A DNA stretch of 64,000 nucleotides from Ovoidimarina sp039190895 (GTDB lineage Bacteria; Pseudomonadota; Alphaproteobacteria; Rhodobacterales; Rhodobacteraceae), in the NCBI GenBank assembly GCA_039190895.1, contig JBCCXY010000004.1, positions 1 through 64,000 of the forward strand, written 5' to 3'. Of the stretch, positions 17,406 to 25,772 are shown one piece after another (positions within the stretch are counted from its first letter, which is position 1; each line of letters opens with the position of its first letter). The notes beneath the pieces were generated by a model, which saw only the letters and a list, made by a program, of their open reading frames with translations, searched no databases and had not been told where the DNA came from. Both the position numbers and the translations under genes were made by a program.

Positions 17406-18422
17406 TCAGCGCAGCGCCATTCCATTGGCGTCAAACTGGTGAAGGCGGGCGTCTGGGATAGCGAGGCCGACCTCGGTGCCCGAGGCGGTGGTGTCATCGC
17501 CGCTGGTTTTGACGACGATGGTGTGCTCGCCCGACGTTGCAACGTAGAGGAGGGTTTCGCCGCCCAGTTGCTCCCGCACTTTTACGGTGCCTTTGACGGC
17601 ACCGGTGTCGGGGGTGACCATGTCGAAATGCTCCGGTCGGCAACCGACGAACGCCGCCGCGTCCTGAAGGGGCAGGCCGGGGACCAGCGCGCGGTCGAAG
17701 ACGTTCATGGCGGGGGAGCCGATGAATTCGGCCACGAAGCGGGTGCGGGGAGCGTTGTAGAGGTCCATCGGGGGGCCGACCTGTTCGAGCAGGCCGTTGT
17801 TCAGGACGACGATCTGGTCGGCCATGGTCATGGCTTCGACCTGATCGTGGGTGACGTAGATCATCGTGGCGCCAAGTTCTTTGTGCAGGGCCTCTAGCTC
17901 CACCCGCATCTGAACGCGCAGCTTGGCGTCAAGGTTTGAGAGCGGTTCGTCGAACAGGAAGACCTTGGGGCTTTTCACGATGGAGCGCCCGATGGCGACG
18001 CGCTGGCGCTGACCGCCGGAAAGCTGGCCCGGCTTACGCTCCAGCAGTTCAGAGAGTTGCAGGATGCGCGCAGCCTCCTGCACGCGGCGGTCGCGTTCGT
18101 CGGCGGAAATCCCGGCGACCTTCATGCCGAATTCCATATTCGCCCGCACGGACATATGGGGGTAGAGCGCGTAGGACTGGAACACCATCGACAGGTCGCG
18201 GTCCGCCGGTTCCAGCGCGGTCACATCGCGCCCGTCGATCTCGATACTGCCGTTGTCGATGGGCTCCAACCCAGCGATGGAGCGCAGGAGCGTGGACTTC
18301 CCGCAGCCCGAAGGGCCGACAAAAACGACGAACGCCCCGTCGTTGATGTCGAGCGACACGTCTGTCAGGGCCTGCAGCCTGCCGTAATACTTGTTGATAT
18401 TGGTCAGTTTGACGGTGGCCAC
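17406..18422 (-). CDS. Sugar/polyol ABC transporter ATP-binding protein (MalK/UgpC/SmoK type)
   Basis: 338 residues. Walker A GPSGCGKSTLLRSI, Q-loop, signature LSGGQRQRVAIGRSIV, Walker B KVFLFDEPLSNLDA and switch His in YVTHDQVEAM are all present. The C-terminal about 100 residues form the MalK-type regulatory OB-fold domain. It energises the importer whose binding protein and two permeases are encoded divergently from 18548; ATPases of this type are often split from their permeases. The last bases before the start lie in the 125-nt divergent control region. Confidence 0.93.
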   Translation of the reverse strand: MATVKLTNINKYYGRLQALTDVSLDINDGAFVVFVGPSGCGKSTLLRSIAGLEPIDNGSIEIDGRDVTALEPADRDLSMVFQSYALYPHMSVRANMEFGMKVAGISADERDRRVQEAARILQLSELLERKPGQLSGGQRQRVAIGRSIVKSPKVFLFDEPLSNLDAKLRVQMRVELEALHKELGATMIYVTHDQVEAMTMADQIVVLNNGLLEQVGPPMDLYNAPRTRFVAEFIGSPAMNVFDRALVPGLPLQDAAAFVGCRPEHFDMVTPDTGAVKGTVKVREQLGGETLLYVATSGEHTIVVKTSGDDTTASGTEVGLAIPDARLHQFDANGMALR

Positions 18423-18470
18423 GCGTGTCTTCTCCCGGTGTGTTTACGTCGTCATCCATACTTTTGAATG

Positions 18471-18502
18471 TTGACATATACATTTGTTTTGCATTTGTAT
18501 GC
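18471..18502 (+). promoter_or_regulatory. Promoter with overlapping direct-repeat operator for the polyol ABC operon
   Basis: TTGACA at 18471-18476 with an 18-nt spacer to TTGTAT (18495-18500) makes a plausible sigma-70 promoter reading toward the binding-protein gene at 18548. Two 11-bp direct repeats starting CATTTGT (18481-18491 and 18492-18502) lie across the spacer and -10, one helical turn apart. SorC/DeoR-type regulators often bind such repeats, and a SorC gene lies in this operon. The site also lies 50-80 nt upstream of the divergent ATPase gene. Confidence 0.5.
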
Positions 18503-18547
18503 GGATCAAAGCGAATGTTTGTCAACCGTTTCTAAGGGAGGAACACC

Positions 18548-19882
18548 ATGAGAATAAGACAGATGCTGGCGTCCACTGTGGCCGCCGCGACGCTTGCGAC
18601 CGGCGCGGTGGCTCAGGACTGGAGCCTGAAAGACGCCGCAGCGCCATACGCGGGCACGACCGTTGACGTGGTTTTCCTGCTGCGCCCAGGCTATGAGGCC
18701 ATCGAGGCGATGCTTCCGGCCTTTGAGGAAGAGACCGGGATCGACATCAACATCATCAAGCACCCCTATGAGAACGCGCTGGGCGAACAGGTTCGCGACT
18801 TCGTGGCCGGTGGCGACCTTGATATCGCGCTGATCGACCTTGTCTGGATCGGCAACTTTGCCGAAAACGATTGGATCCTGCCATTGGCTGATGTGCAGGC
18901 GAAGTTTCCGGATATCGTGGACCCGAACCTGGATATCGACGACTTCTTCCCGCTGGTGCTGAACGCGTTTGGCGGCTGGAACGACACGATCTATGGCCTG
19001 CCGTTCGACAACTATTCGGGCCTGATGTTCTATAATCGCTGCATGCTGGAAGAGGCTGGCTTCGATGGCCCGCCCGAGACCTGGACGCAGTTGAAGGACG
19101 AGTACGGCCCGGCGCTGACGGGCGATGGCAAATACGCCTTCGCGCTGCAGTCGAAGCGGAACGAGACGCAGTCGGCGGACAGTTTTGCCCGCGTGCTGTG
19201 GCCCTTTGGCGGGTCGTTCCTGAACGATGAGTTCCGGTCGAACCTGTTGAGCGAGGAAAGCCAGGCCGGTCTGAAGTTCCGTCAGGATCTGATGCAGTAC
19301 ATGCCCGACGGGATCGTGGCCTATGACCACGCCGAGACGGTCAACGCCTTCGCGCAGGGCGATGTGGCGATGATCACCGAATGGTCGGCGTTCTACTCCA
19401 CCGTCGTTTCGCCCGAGACGTCGAGCATTGCGGACTGCGTTGAGATCGCGCCCGAGCCGATGGGCCCCGCTGGCCGGAAGCCTGCGCTTGGTGGCTTCTC
19501 CCTAGCCGTGGCATCGCAGGCGGATGAGGCGGAGCAGGCGGCGGCCTATCTCTTCATCCAGTGGGCGACGTCCAAGGAGAACGCGCGCGAGTATCTGGAG
19601 CGTGGCGGCGTCCCGGCGCGTCAGTCGGTCTATCAGGAAGACGGTCTGGAGGACTTCAAATTCGTCCCCGCCCTTGTCGAATCCTGGCAGGACGGTGTGC
19701 CGGAGTTCCGCCCGCGTTTCGCCGAATGGCCCGAGATCACCGAGATCGTGCAGGAATGGGGCACGAAGATCATGCTGGGTGAGGTGACCACCGAGGAAGG
19801 TGCGGAAGAGATCGGCACCCGCATGGAAGAAGTGCTGGAAGACGCCGGGTACTATTCAGGCGACAAGCCGCTGGCGCAATAA
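18548..19882 (+). CDS. Sugar/polyol ABC transporter substrate-binding protein (family 1)
   Basis: 444 residues with a signal peptide cleaved near AVA/QDWSLK. The fold is that of MalE-type family 1 binding proteins: conserved stretches include FEEETGIDINIIKHPYENAL, ALIDLVWIGNF and PFDNYSGLMFYN. Strong ribosome site AAGGGAGGA. It delivers a polyol (ribitol or a related pentitol, by context) to the permeases that follow. A stem-loop between this gene and the first permease gene is typical for binding-protein genes, which are expressed more than the permeases. Confidence 0.93.
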   Translation: MRIRQMLASTVAAATLATGAVAQDWSLKDAAAPYAGTTVDVVFLLRPGYEAIEAMLPAFEEETGIDINIIKHPYENALGEQVRDFVAGGDLDIALIDLVWIGNFAENDWILPLADVQAKFPDIVDPNLDIDDFFPLVLNAFGGWNDTIYGLPFDNYSGLMFYNRCMLEEAGFDGPPETWTQLKDEYGPALTGDGKYAFALQSKRNETQSADSFARVLWPFGGSFLNDEFRSNLLSEESQAGLKFRQDLMQYMPDGIVAYDHAETVNAFAQGDVAMITEWSAFYSTVVSPETSSIADCVEIAPEPMGPAGRKPALGGFSLAVASQADEAEQAAAYLFIQWATSKENAREYLERGGVPARQSVYQEDGLEDFKFVPALVESWQDGVPEFRPRFAEWPEITEIVQEWGTKIMLGEVTTEEGAEEIGTRMEEVLEDAGYYSGDKPLAQ

Positions 19883-19905
19883 GCGCCTGTCGAGCAAACT
19901 GACCG

Positions 19906-19925
19906 GGGGCGCCACGCAGCGCCCC
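19906..19925 (+). terminator. Intercistronic hairpin after the binding-protein gene
   Basis: 7-bp stem GGGGCGC/GCGCCCC with a 6-nt loop, followed by TGGCTTTT. It lies between the binding-protein stop and the permease start 20 nt further on. It probably protects the upstream mRNA or partly terminates transcription, raising binding protein over permease. Confidence 0.5.
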
Positions 19926-19945
19926 TGGCTTTTGGGGAGGTCGCC

Positions 19946-20815
19946 ATGACCGCGAAGGTCTCGCGCAAGACGCTGTTCGGTTTCATCGGGCCTGCCGTGA
20001 TCGGCCTTGCTGCCGTGGGCATCGCGCCCTTGCTGTACGCGATCTGGACGTCCCTGCATTTTTACAACCTCACCAAACTGCGGCGGGTCGAGTTCATCGG
20101 GCTTGAGAACTACTGGACCGTGCTGACGGATGAGGTGTTCTGGCAGGCGATGGGGCGGACGTTCTTCCTGCTGTGCACCGCGCTGCCGCTGCAGATTGCG
20201 CTGGGGCTCGGGATTGCATTGGTGCTGCATCAGCCGGGCCTGTCGCTGCTGAAGACGCTCGCGCGGCTGAGCCTCGTGCTGCCGATGGCGACCACCTATG
20301 CGGTGGTGGGGCTGCTGGGGCAGGTGATGTTCAACCAGAAGTTCGGTGTGGTGAACCAGTTGATGGGGGGCGCGGATATCAACTGGATCGGCGACCCGAC
20401 GAATGCGTTTATTATGATCATCTTCTGGGACGTTTGGCAGTGGACCCCGTTCGTGGCGCTGGTTCTGCTGGCCGGGCTGACGATGGTTCCAGGAGAGGTG
20501 GAAGAGGCCGCGCGGCTGGAGACGAAATCGAAGTGGACCGTGTTGCGCTATGTGCAGTTGCCGTTCCTGATCCCGGGGCTTGTGGCGGTGCTGATCCTTC
20601 GGACGGCGGATACGCTGAAGCTGTTTGACATGGTGTTCACCCTGACCCGGGGCGGGCCGGGGTCGTCGACGGAGTTCATTTCGCTGATGATCCAGCGCGT
20701 GGGCTTCCGGGGGTTTGATCAGGGGCTGGCGTCGGCGCAGGCGATCATTCTGCTGATCATCACGATCATCCTCGCCCAGATCTATATCCGCGTGTTCTAT
20801 CGGGAGGTGAACTGA
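19946..20815 (+). CDS. Sugar/polyol ABC transporter permease (MalF/UgpA type)
   Basis: 289 residues, six predicted membrane helices. The EAA loop is VPGEVEEAARLETKSKW, with Gly replaced at the end but the E-A-A core kept. GGGGAGG precedes the ATG. The stop overlaps the next permease start by one base (TGATG), showing tight coupling. It forms the membrane channel with the second permease. Confidence 0.92.
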   Translation: MTAKVSRKTLFGFIGPAVIGLAAVGIAPLLYAIWTSLHFYNLTKLRRVEFIGLENYWTVLTDEVFWQAMGRTFFLLCTALPLQIALGLGIALVLHQPGLSLLKTLARLSLVLPMATTYAVVGLLGQVMFNQKFGVVNQLMGGADINWIGDPTNAFIMIIFWDVWQWTPFVALVLLAGLTMVPGEVEEAARLETKSKWTVLRYVQLPFLIPGLVAVLILRTADTLKLFDMVFTLTRGGPGSSTEFISLMIQRVGFRGFDQGLASAQAIILLIITIILAQIYIRVFYREVN

Positions 20816-21687
20816 TGGCTGTCACGTCCCCTGCCGACACAGCGGCGCCTGCGATCCGCGCGGGGGCAGAGCGGCGCCCGGCGCCGTTGTACGGGCAGAT
20901 CCTGCTGTTGTTCGCGATCATGCTGGTGTGCGTGTTTCCGTTCTACTGGATGGTAACGACGTCGCTGAAGACGCAAATCGTGGCGTTGGAGGCCCCGCCG
21001 GTGTGGCTGTTTGAGCCGACGCTGGCGAACTATCGCGAGGCGCTGTTTGAGGACGGGGTGCTGCGGACGCTGATCAATTCGCTGATCGTGGCCATCTGCA
21101 CAACGGCGCTGGCGCTGGTGCTGGGGGTGCCGGCGGCGTTTGCGCTCGCGCGGTTTGAGTTCCGGGGCAAGAAGGATCTGTGGTTCTGGTTCATCACCAA
21201 CCGGATGGTGTCGCCGATTGTGCTGGCGCTGCCGTTCTTTCTGATCGCGAAGAACCTGGGGCTCCTCGACAAGCATATCACGCTGATCCTGATTTATCTG
21301 ACGTTCAATCTGCCGATCGTGATCTGGATCGTGACGGACCAGTTCCGGGGCATCCCCTATGATCTGGACGAGGCGGCCCGGCTGGAGGGCGCGTCGCAGT
21401 TCACGATAATGCGGAAGATCTGCCTGCCGCTGGCGATGCCGGGCGTGGCGGTGTCGGCGATCTTTTCGTTCATCTTCTCGTGGAACGAGCTGATGTTTGG
21501 CCTGATCCTGACGCGGACTGACGCGAAGACGGCGCCTGCGATGGCGGTGAGCTTCATGGAGGGGTACAACCTGCCCTATGGGAAGATTATGGCGACCTCG
21601 ACTCTGATCGTCATTCCGGTGCTGATCTTCGCGCTTATCGCCTCGAAGCAGTTGGTGCGCGGGCTGACCATGGGCGCCGTGAAGTAA
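20815..21687 (+). CDS. Sugar/polyol ABC transporter permease (MalG/UgpE type)
   Basis: 290 residues with a cytoplasmic N-terminal tail and six helices; the first helix is near ILLLFAIMLVCVFPFYWM. The EAA motif is DLDEAARLEGASQFTIMRKI, the complete consensus. It partners the preceding permease. The regulator gene begins immediately after its stop. Confidence 0.92.
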   Translation: MAVTSPADTAAPAIRAGAERRPAPLYGQILLLFAIMLVCVFPFYWMVTTSLKTQIVALEAPPVWLFEPTLANYREALFEDGVLRTLINSLIVAICTTALALVLGVPAAFALARFEFRGKKDLWFWFITNRMVSPIVLALPFFLIAKNLGLLDKHITLILIYLTFNLPIVIWIVTDQFRGIPYDLDEAARLEGASQFTIMRKICLPLAMPGVAVSAIFSFIFSWNELMFGLILTRTDAKTAPAMAVSFMEGYNLPYGKIMATSTLIVIPVLIFALIASKQLVRGLTMGAVK

Positions 21688-22653
21688 GTGTCGCGACGGA
21701 TCAAGACAGAGCAGCTTGATCACGAGGAGCAGCTCCTTGTTCGGATCGCCTATGCCTGCGAAATCGAAGGGCTGACGCAGCAGGAGGCGGCAGAGCGGCT
21801 GGGCCTGACGCGGTTGCGGGTGAACAAGGGGCTGAGCGAGCTGCGCCAGCGTGGCATCCTGCGCGTGAGCATCGACAGTGTCTATACTGCTGCGGCGGAG
21901 ATGGAATGGGCCCTGCGAGAACGGTTTGACCTGACACGCGCGGTGGTGGTGCCGAGCCCGGAGAGCCCATCCTCGCTGACGCCCCTGGTGGCCGCCGGCC
22001 TGGGCGGGTTGCTGCAGGAGTTGCTGGTTGACCCGGCTTTGCGCCGGTTCGGGATGTCGTGGGGCAACACGCTGAACCTGTCGACCCGGCACATGCAGCC
22101 GATTGACCGCCCGGATCTGGAGATCGTGTCGGTCATGGGCGGGGTGGTGCGCGGCTCGGACGTGAACGGGTACGAGATTACGACGCGCCTGGCCGACCTC
22201 TGCAATGCCGAGCACAGCTTTTTCGTGGCGCCGGTCTATGCCGACACGCCGAAGAGCCGGAAGATCCTGATGGAGCAGGACGGGATCGCGCAGGGCATCC
22301 GTAGCATCCAGTCCTGCGATGCCATCGCCCTTGCGGCGGGAGACCTGAAGAGCTCGCTGTTGGTGCGGGATGCCTTGCCGAAAGATATCGACGCCGCCGA
22401 TCTGATCGCGGCGGGGGGTGTCGGGGACATCATCGGGCACATTCTGGATGCGAACGGCGAGTTGATCGATCACCCGCTGAATGAGCGTCTGATCGGCGCG
22501 TCGCTGGAGGATGTAAGGGCGATGGCCAACACGATCCTCGCCGCCGGTGGATTGAACAAGGTGCCGATCATTCTGGCGAGCCTGCGGGCCGGGTTCGTGG
22601 ACACGCTGGTGACGGACGAGAACACGGCTAAAGCGCTGCTGGAGGCGGCATAG
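21688..22653 (+). CDS. SorC-family sugar-binding transcriptional regulator
   Basis: 321 residues from a GTG directly after the permease stop. The N-terminal HTH is near residues 20-45 (LTQQEAAERLGLTRLRVNKGL), a sigma-70-like region 4 HTH typical of SorC/DeoR. The C-terminal sugar-phosphate-binding domain includes SWGNTLNL, MGGVVRG and FVAPVYAD. It probably senses a phosphorylated intermediate of this pathway, such as D-ribulose 5-phosphate, and acts on the repeats at 18481-18502. Confidence 0.9.
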   Translation: MSRRIKTEQLDHEEQLLVRIAYACEIEGLTQQEAAERLGLTRLRVNKGLSELRQRGILRVSIDSVYTAAAEMEWALRERFDLTRAVVVPSPESPSSLTPLVAAGLGGLLQELLVDPALRRFGMSWGNTLNLSTRHMQPIDRPDLEIVSVMGGVVRGSDVNGYEITTRLADLCNAEHSFFVAPVYADTPKSRKILMEQDGIAQGIRSIQSCDAIALAAGDLKSSLLVRDALPKDIDAADLIAAGGVGDIIGHILDANGELIDHPLNERLIGASLEDVRAMANTILAAGGLNKVPIILASLRAGFVDTLVTDENTAKALLEAA

Positions 22654-22662
22654 GAGGGGCGT

Positions 22663-23433
22663 ATGACAACGTGGACCGAACGTTTCGGCCTAGGCGGGCG
22701 GACGGCGCTCGTCACAGGGGCGTCGTCAGGGATCGGCACCGCGATTGCCGAGGTTTTCGCAGAGGCGGGGGCCTACATCATCGGGCAGGGCCGGAATGCC
22801 GACGCGTTGGAGGCGCTGGGCGAAACGGTGCGCGCATCGGGCCGGGGGTTCACCGCGATTGCGGGCAATCTGGCTGACCCGTCCGAGGCGCAGGCGATTG
22901 CCGCCAAGGCGCTGGAGGCGTACCCTCAGATCGACATCCTTGTGAACTCCGCCGGGATCGCGCTGACGGGGCCGACGACGGAGTATGCGCTGGACGACTG
23001 GCACGAGACCATCGCAGTGAACCTGACCGCGCCCTTCATCCTGTCGCAGGCCGTGCTGCCGGGGATGATGGCGCGGAAGCGGGGCAAGATCATCAACATC
23101 TCGTCGCAGTCGGGTGTCATCGCGATACCGGAGCACGCGGCCTACACGGCGTCCAAAGGAGGGCTGAACGCGCTGACGAAGGGGCTGATGGTCGAGGCGG
23201 CGCCGCACAACGTGCAGGTGAATGCGATCTGTCCGACGGTCGTGCTGACGAAGATGGGGACGAAGATCTGGTCCGCCCCGGAGAAGCGCGATCCGATGAT
23301 CGCCAAGACTCCGCTCGGGCGCTTTGGGGAGCCGGTGGAGATCGCGGACATGGCGCTGTACCTCGCCTCTTCGGCCTCGGACCTCGTGAACGGGGAGGTC
23401 ATGATGATCGAGGGCGGGTATTCCAGCATCTGA
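22663..23433 (+). CDS. SDR-family polyol/sugar oxidoreductase
   Basis: 256 residues, classical short-chain dehydrogenase. NAD(P) motif TGASSGIGTAIAE, NSAG in place of NNAG, Ser in INISSQSG, and Tyr/Lys in YTASKGG. The C-terminus has the usual G-x-V-x-x-I-E-G-G-Y-S-S-I ending. AGGAGGGG lies before the ATG. It resembles the threitol or gluconate 5-dehydrogenase branch, but its substrate cannot be read from sequence. By context it oxidises a second polyol or reduces a ketose in the same locus. Confidence 0.87.
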   Translation: MTTWTERFGLGGRTALVTGASSGIGTAIAEVFAEAGAYIIGQGRNADALEALGETVRASGRGFTAIAGNLADPSEAQAIAAKALEAYPQIDILVNSAGIALTGPTTEYALDDWHETIAVNLTAPFILSQAVLPGMMARKRGKIINISSQSGVIAIPEHAAYTASKGGLNALTKGLMVEAAPHNVQVNAICPTVVLTKMGTKIWSAPEKRDPMIAKTPLGRFGEPVEIADMALYLASSASDLVNGEVMMIEGGYSSI

Positions 23434-23446
23434 AGGAGGGGACGGC

Positions 23447-24166
23447 ATGGGCCAGCTAAGCGGCAAGACCGCCGCCATCACCGGGGGCGCCTCGGGCATC
23501 GGCCTCGCCTGCGCGAAGGCGCTGCACGGGGCGGGGGCGGAGGTGATCCTTGTGGATCGGGACTCTGCCGGGATGGCCGAGGCGGTGGCCGGGATCGGGG
23601 GCGGCGCGCATGCGCTGGACTTCGATCTGCTGGACCGGGGGGCCGATTTGCTGCCTGAAATCCTGAAGCTCACCGACCGTCTGGACATTTTTCACGCCAA
23701 TGCTGGGGCCTATGTCGGCGGCTCGGTGCTGGAGGCGGACACGGCGCAGTGGGACCGGGTGCTGGATCTGAACATCAACGCCGCCTTCCGATCCGTTCGG
23801 TCGGTCATCCCGCATATGGCCCAGCGCAAGAGCGGGGATGTGGTGTTCACCTCGTCCATCGCGGGCGTCGTGCCAGTGGTGTGGGAGCCGGTCTATACCG
23901 CCTCCAAATTCGCCGTGCAGGCGTTTGTGCACACGACGCGGCGGCAGTTGATCCCCGACAATGTGCGCGTCGGCGCCGTTCTGCCCGGCCCGGTGATCAC
24001 GCCGCTTCTGGATGACTGGCCGAAGGCGAAGATGGACGAGGCCATCGCATCCCGCAGCCTGATGGAGGCGCGCGAGGTGGCGGATGCGGTGCTGTTCATG
24101 GTCACCCGGGCCGACGGCGTCGTGGTGCGCGACCTGACCATCCTGCCCCACGGCTGCGATTTGTAA
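23447..24166 (+). CDS. rbtD: Ribitol 2-dehydrogenase
   Basis: 239 residues. NAD motif TGGASGIG (12-19), Ser about 136-137 (FTSSIAG), Y150 and K154 in YTASK. The sequence follows Klebsiella ribitol dehydrogenase as I remember it through several long identical runs, such as RLDIFHANAGAY, VWEPVYTASKFAVQAFVHTT, RVGAVLPGPV and LLDDWPKAKMDEA. Reaction: ribitol + NAD+ -> D-ribulose + NADH. AAGGAGGGG precedes the ATG. It is followed 11 nt later by D-ribulokinase, completing the pathway. Confidence 0.93.
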   Translation: MGQLSGKTAAITGGASGIGLACAKALHGAGAEVILVDRDSAGMAEAVAGIGGGAHALDFDLLDRGADLLPEILKLTDRLDIFHANAGAYVGGSVLEADTAQWDRVLDLNINAAFRSVRSVIPHMAQRKSGDVVFTSSIAGVVPVVWEPVYTASKFAVQAFVHTTRRQLIPDNVRVGAVLPGPVITPLLDDWPKAKMDEAIASRSLMEAREVADAVLFMVTRADGVVVRDLTILPHGCDL

Positions 24167-24177
24167 GGACCAAGCGC

Positions 24178-25770
24178 ATGGTTTTCATCGGCATCGACGT
24201 AGGTACCGGCAGCGCGAGGGCGGGCGTGTTCGATGCCACCGGCACCCTTCTCGGCACGGGCAAGCGGGACATCACGGTGTTTCAGGACGGGGACTGGGCG
24301 GAGCATAGCTCTGCCGAGATCTGGCAGTCCGTATGTGCCGCAACGAAGGACGCTGTGGCCGCCGCGGGCATTGATCCGGGGGACGTTGCGGGGATCGGGT
24401 TTGATGCGACCTGTTCGCTTGTTGTCGTCGGTGAGGGTGGCGCGCCGCTGCCGGTGACGCCCGGAGGGCCGGCAGAGCGGGACGTGATCGTCTGGATGGA
24501 TCACCGCGCGCTCGATCAGGCGGCCCGGATCAATGCGGGCGAGCATGAGGTGCTGAAATATGTGGGCGGGATTATCTCGCCCGAGATGCAGACGCCGAAG
24601 CTGTTGTGGTTGAAGGAGACCCACCCGGAGACCTACGGGGCGGCGTGGCAGTTCTTTGACCTGTCCGATTATCTAACGTGGCGGGCGACGGGGTCGCTGT
24701 CGCGGTCGATCTGCACGGTGACCTGCAAGTGGACGTATGCGCAGGGGAACGGCGGCTGGGACGCCGGGTATTTCCGGGCGATTGGTCTCGGCGACATGGC
24801 GGAGGACGGGTTTCGCCGGATCGGGACGGAGGTGGTCGAGGCGGGGGCGCCGCTTGGGAGTGGGCTGACGGACGAGGCTGCGAAGGACTTGGGGTTACGG
24901 CCGGGCACGTCAGTGGGCGCCGGTTTGATCGACGCCCATGCAGGCGGGCTTGGTACGGTCGGCGCGGCGGGTGCGCGGCCAACGGATCGGATGGCCTATG
25001 TGTTTGGTACGTCGTCCTGCACGATGACCAGCACGCAAGCGCCAGTCTATGTGCCGGGCGTCTGGGGCCCGTACCACGCAGCGATGGTGCCGGGGCTGTG
25101 GCTGAACGAGGGCGGGCAGTCCACGGCAGGCGCCGGGATCGCGCAGCTTTTGCGCCATCACCCGGCCTATCCGGCGGCGGCAGAGGCGGCAAACGCCAGG
25201 GGCCAGTCCGTGCCGGATTACCTGGCCGACGCGGCTGCTGCAACGGCGGACGCGTCGGAGGTTGCGCGTCGGGCCAAGGGGATGTTCGTTATTCCCGAGT
25301 TTTTAGGCAATCGGGCGCCGTACGCGAACCCGCACACCCGGGCAGTGATCGCGGGTCTTGGCATGGACAACGGCGAGGCGGCGCTGATCGATCTGTATAT
25401 CGCGGGCATTCTTGGTATCGGGTACGGTTTGCGTGAAATCCTAACGGCGCAGGATACGGCGGGGGCGCCGGTCCGGTCCATCGTTCTCAGCGGTGGGGCC
25501 GGGCGGCAGGATCTTGTACGGCAGCTGTTGGCGGATGCGTCCGGGGTAACGGTGGAGATTCCCAAGACGGACGAGCCCGTCCTGCTTGGCTCTGCCATCC
25601 TTGGGGCCTTGGCCGCCGGATACTTTTCCAGCGCGATCGTGGCCATGCCGGCGATGTCCGCCGTCTCTGCAGCGTACCCGCCGGCGGAGCATATGCGCGA
25701 TTGGCACGCCAGGCGGTTTGCACGTTTCGGGAAGCTCCACGACCTCGCCATGGAGCTTGCGGCGGGTTAG
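24178..25770 (+). CDS. D-ribulokinase, FGGY family
   Basis: 530 residues, the typical length for the ribulokinase branch. The N-terminal motif FIGIDVGTGSARAGVFD is the FGGY phosphate-binding signature; MDHRALDQA and GTSSCTMTSTQ are characteristic of the FGGY/YDR109c D-ribulokinase group, and SGGAGRQDLVRQLLAD is the ATP-site motif. Reaction: D-ribulose + ATP -> D-ribulose 5-phosphate. It is the last gene of the plus-strand operon. The neighbouring ribitol dehydrogenase fixes the substrate with fair certainty; the operon ends 3 nt from a convergent SDR gene. Confidence 0.9.
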   Translation: MVFIGIDVGTGSARAGVFDATGTLLGTGKRDITVFQDGDWAEHSSAEIWQSVCAATKDAVAAAGIDPGDVAGIGFDATCSLVVVGEGGAPLPVTPGGPAERDVIVWMDHRALDQAARINAGEHEVLKYVGGIISPEMQTPKLLWLKETHPETYGAAWQFFDLSDYLTWRATGSLSRSICTVTCKWTYAQGNGGWDAGYFRAIGLGDMAEDGFRRIGTEVVEAGAPLGSGLTDEAAKDLGLRPGTSVGAGLIDAHAGGLGTVGAAGARPTDRMAYVFGTSSCTMTSTQAPVYVPGVWGPYHAAMVPGLWLNEGGQSTAGAGIAQLLRHHPAYPAAAEAANARGQSVPDYLADAAAATADASEVARRAKGMFVIPEFLGNRAPYANPHTRAVIAGLGMDNGEAALIDLYIAGILGIGYGLREILTAQDTAGAPVRSIVLSGGAGRQDLVRQLLADASGVTVEIPKTDEPVLLGSAILGALAAGYFSSAIVAMPAMSAVSAAYPPAEHMRDWHARRFARFGKLHDLAMELAAG

Positions 25771-25772
25771 CG

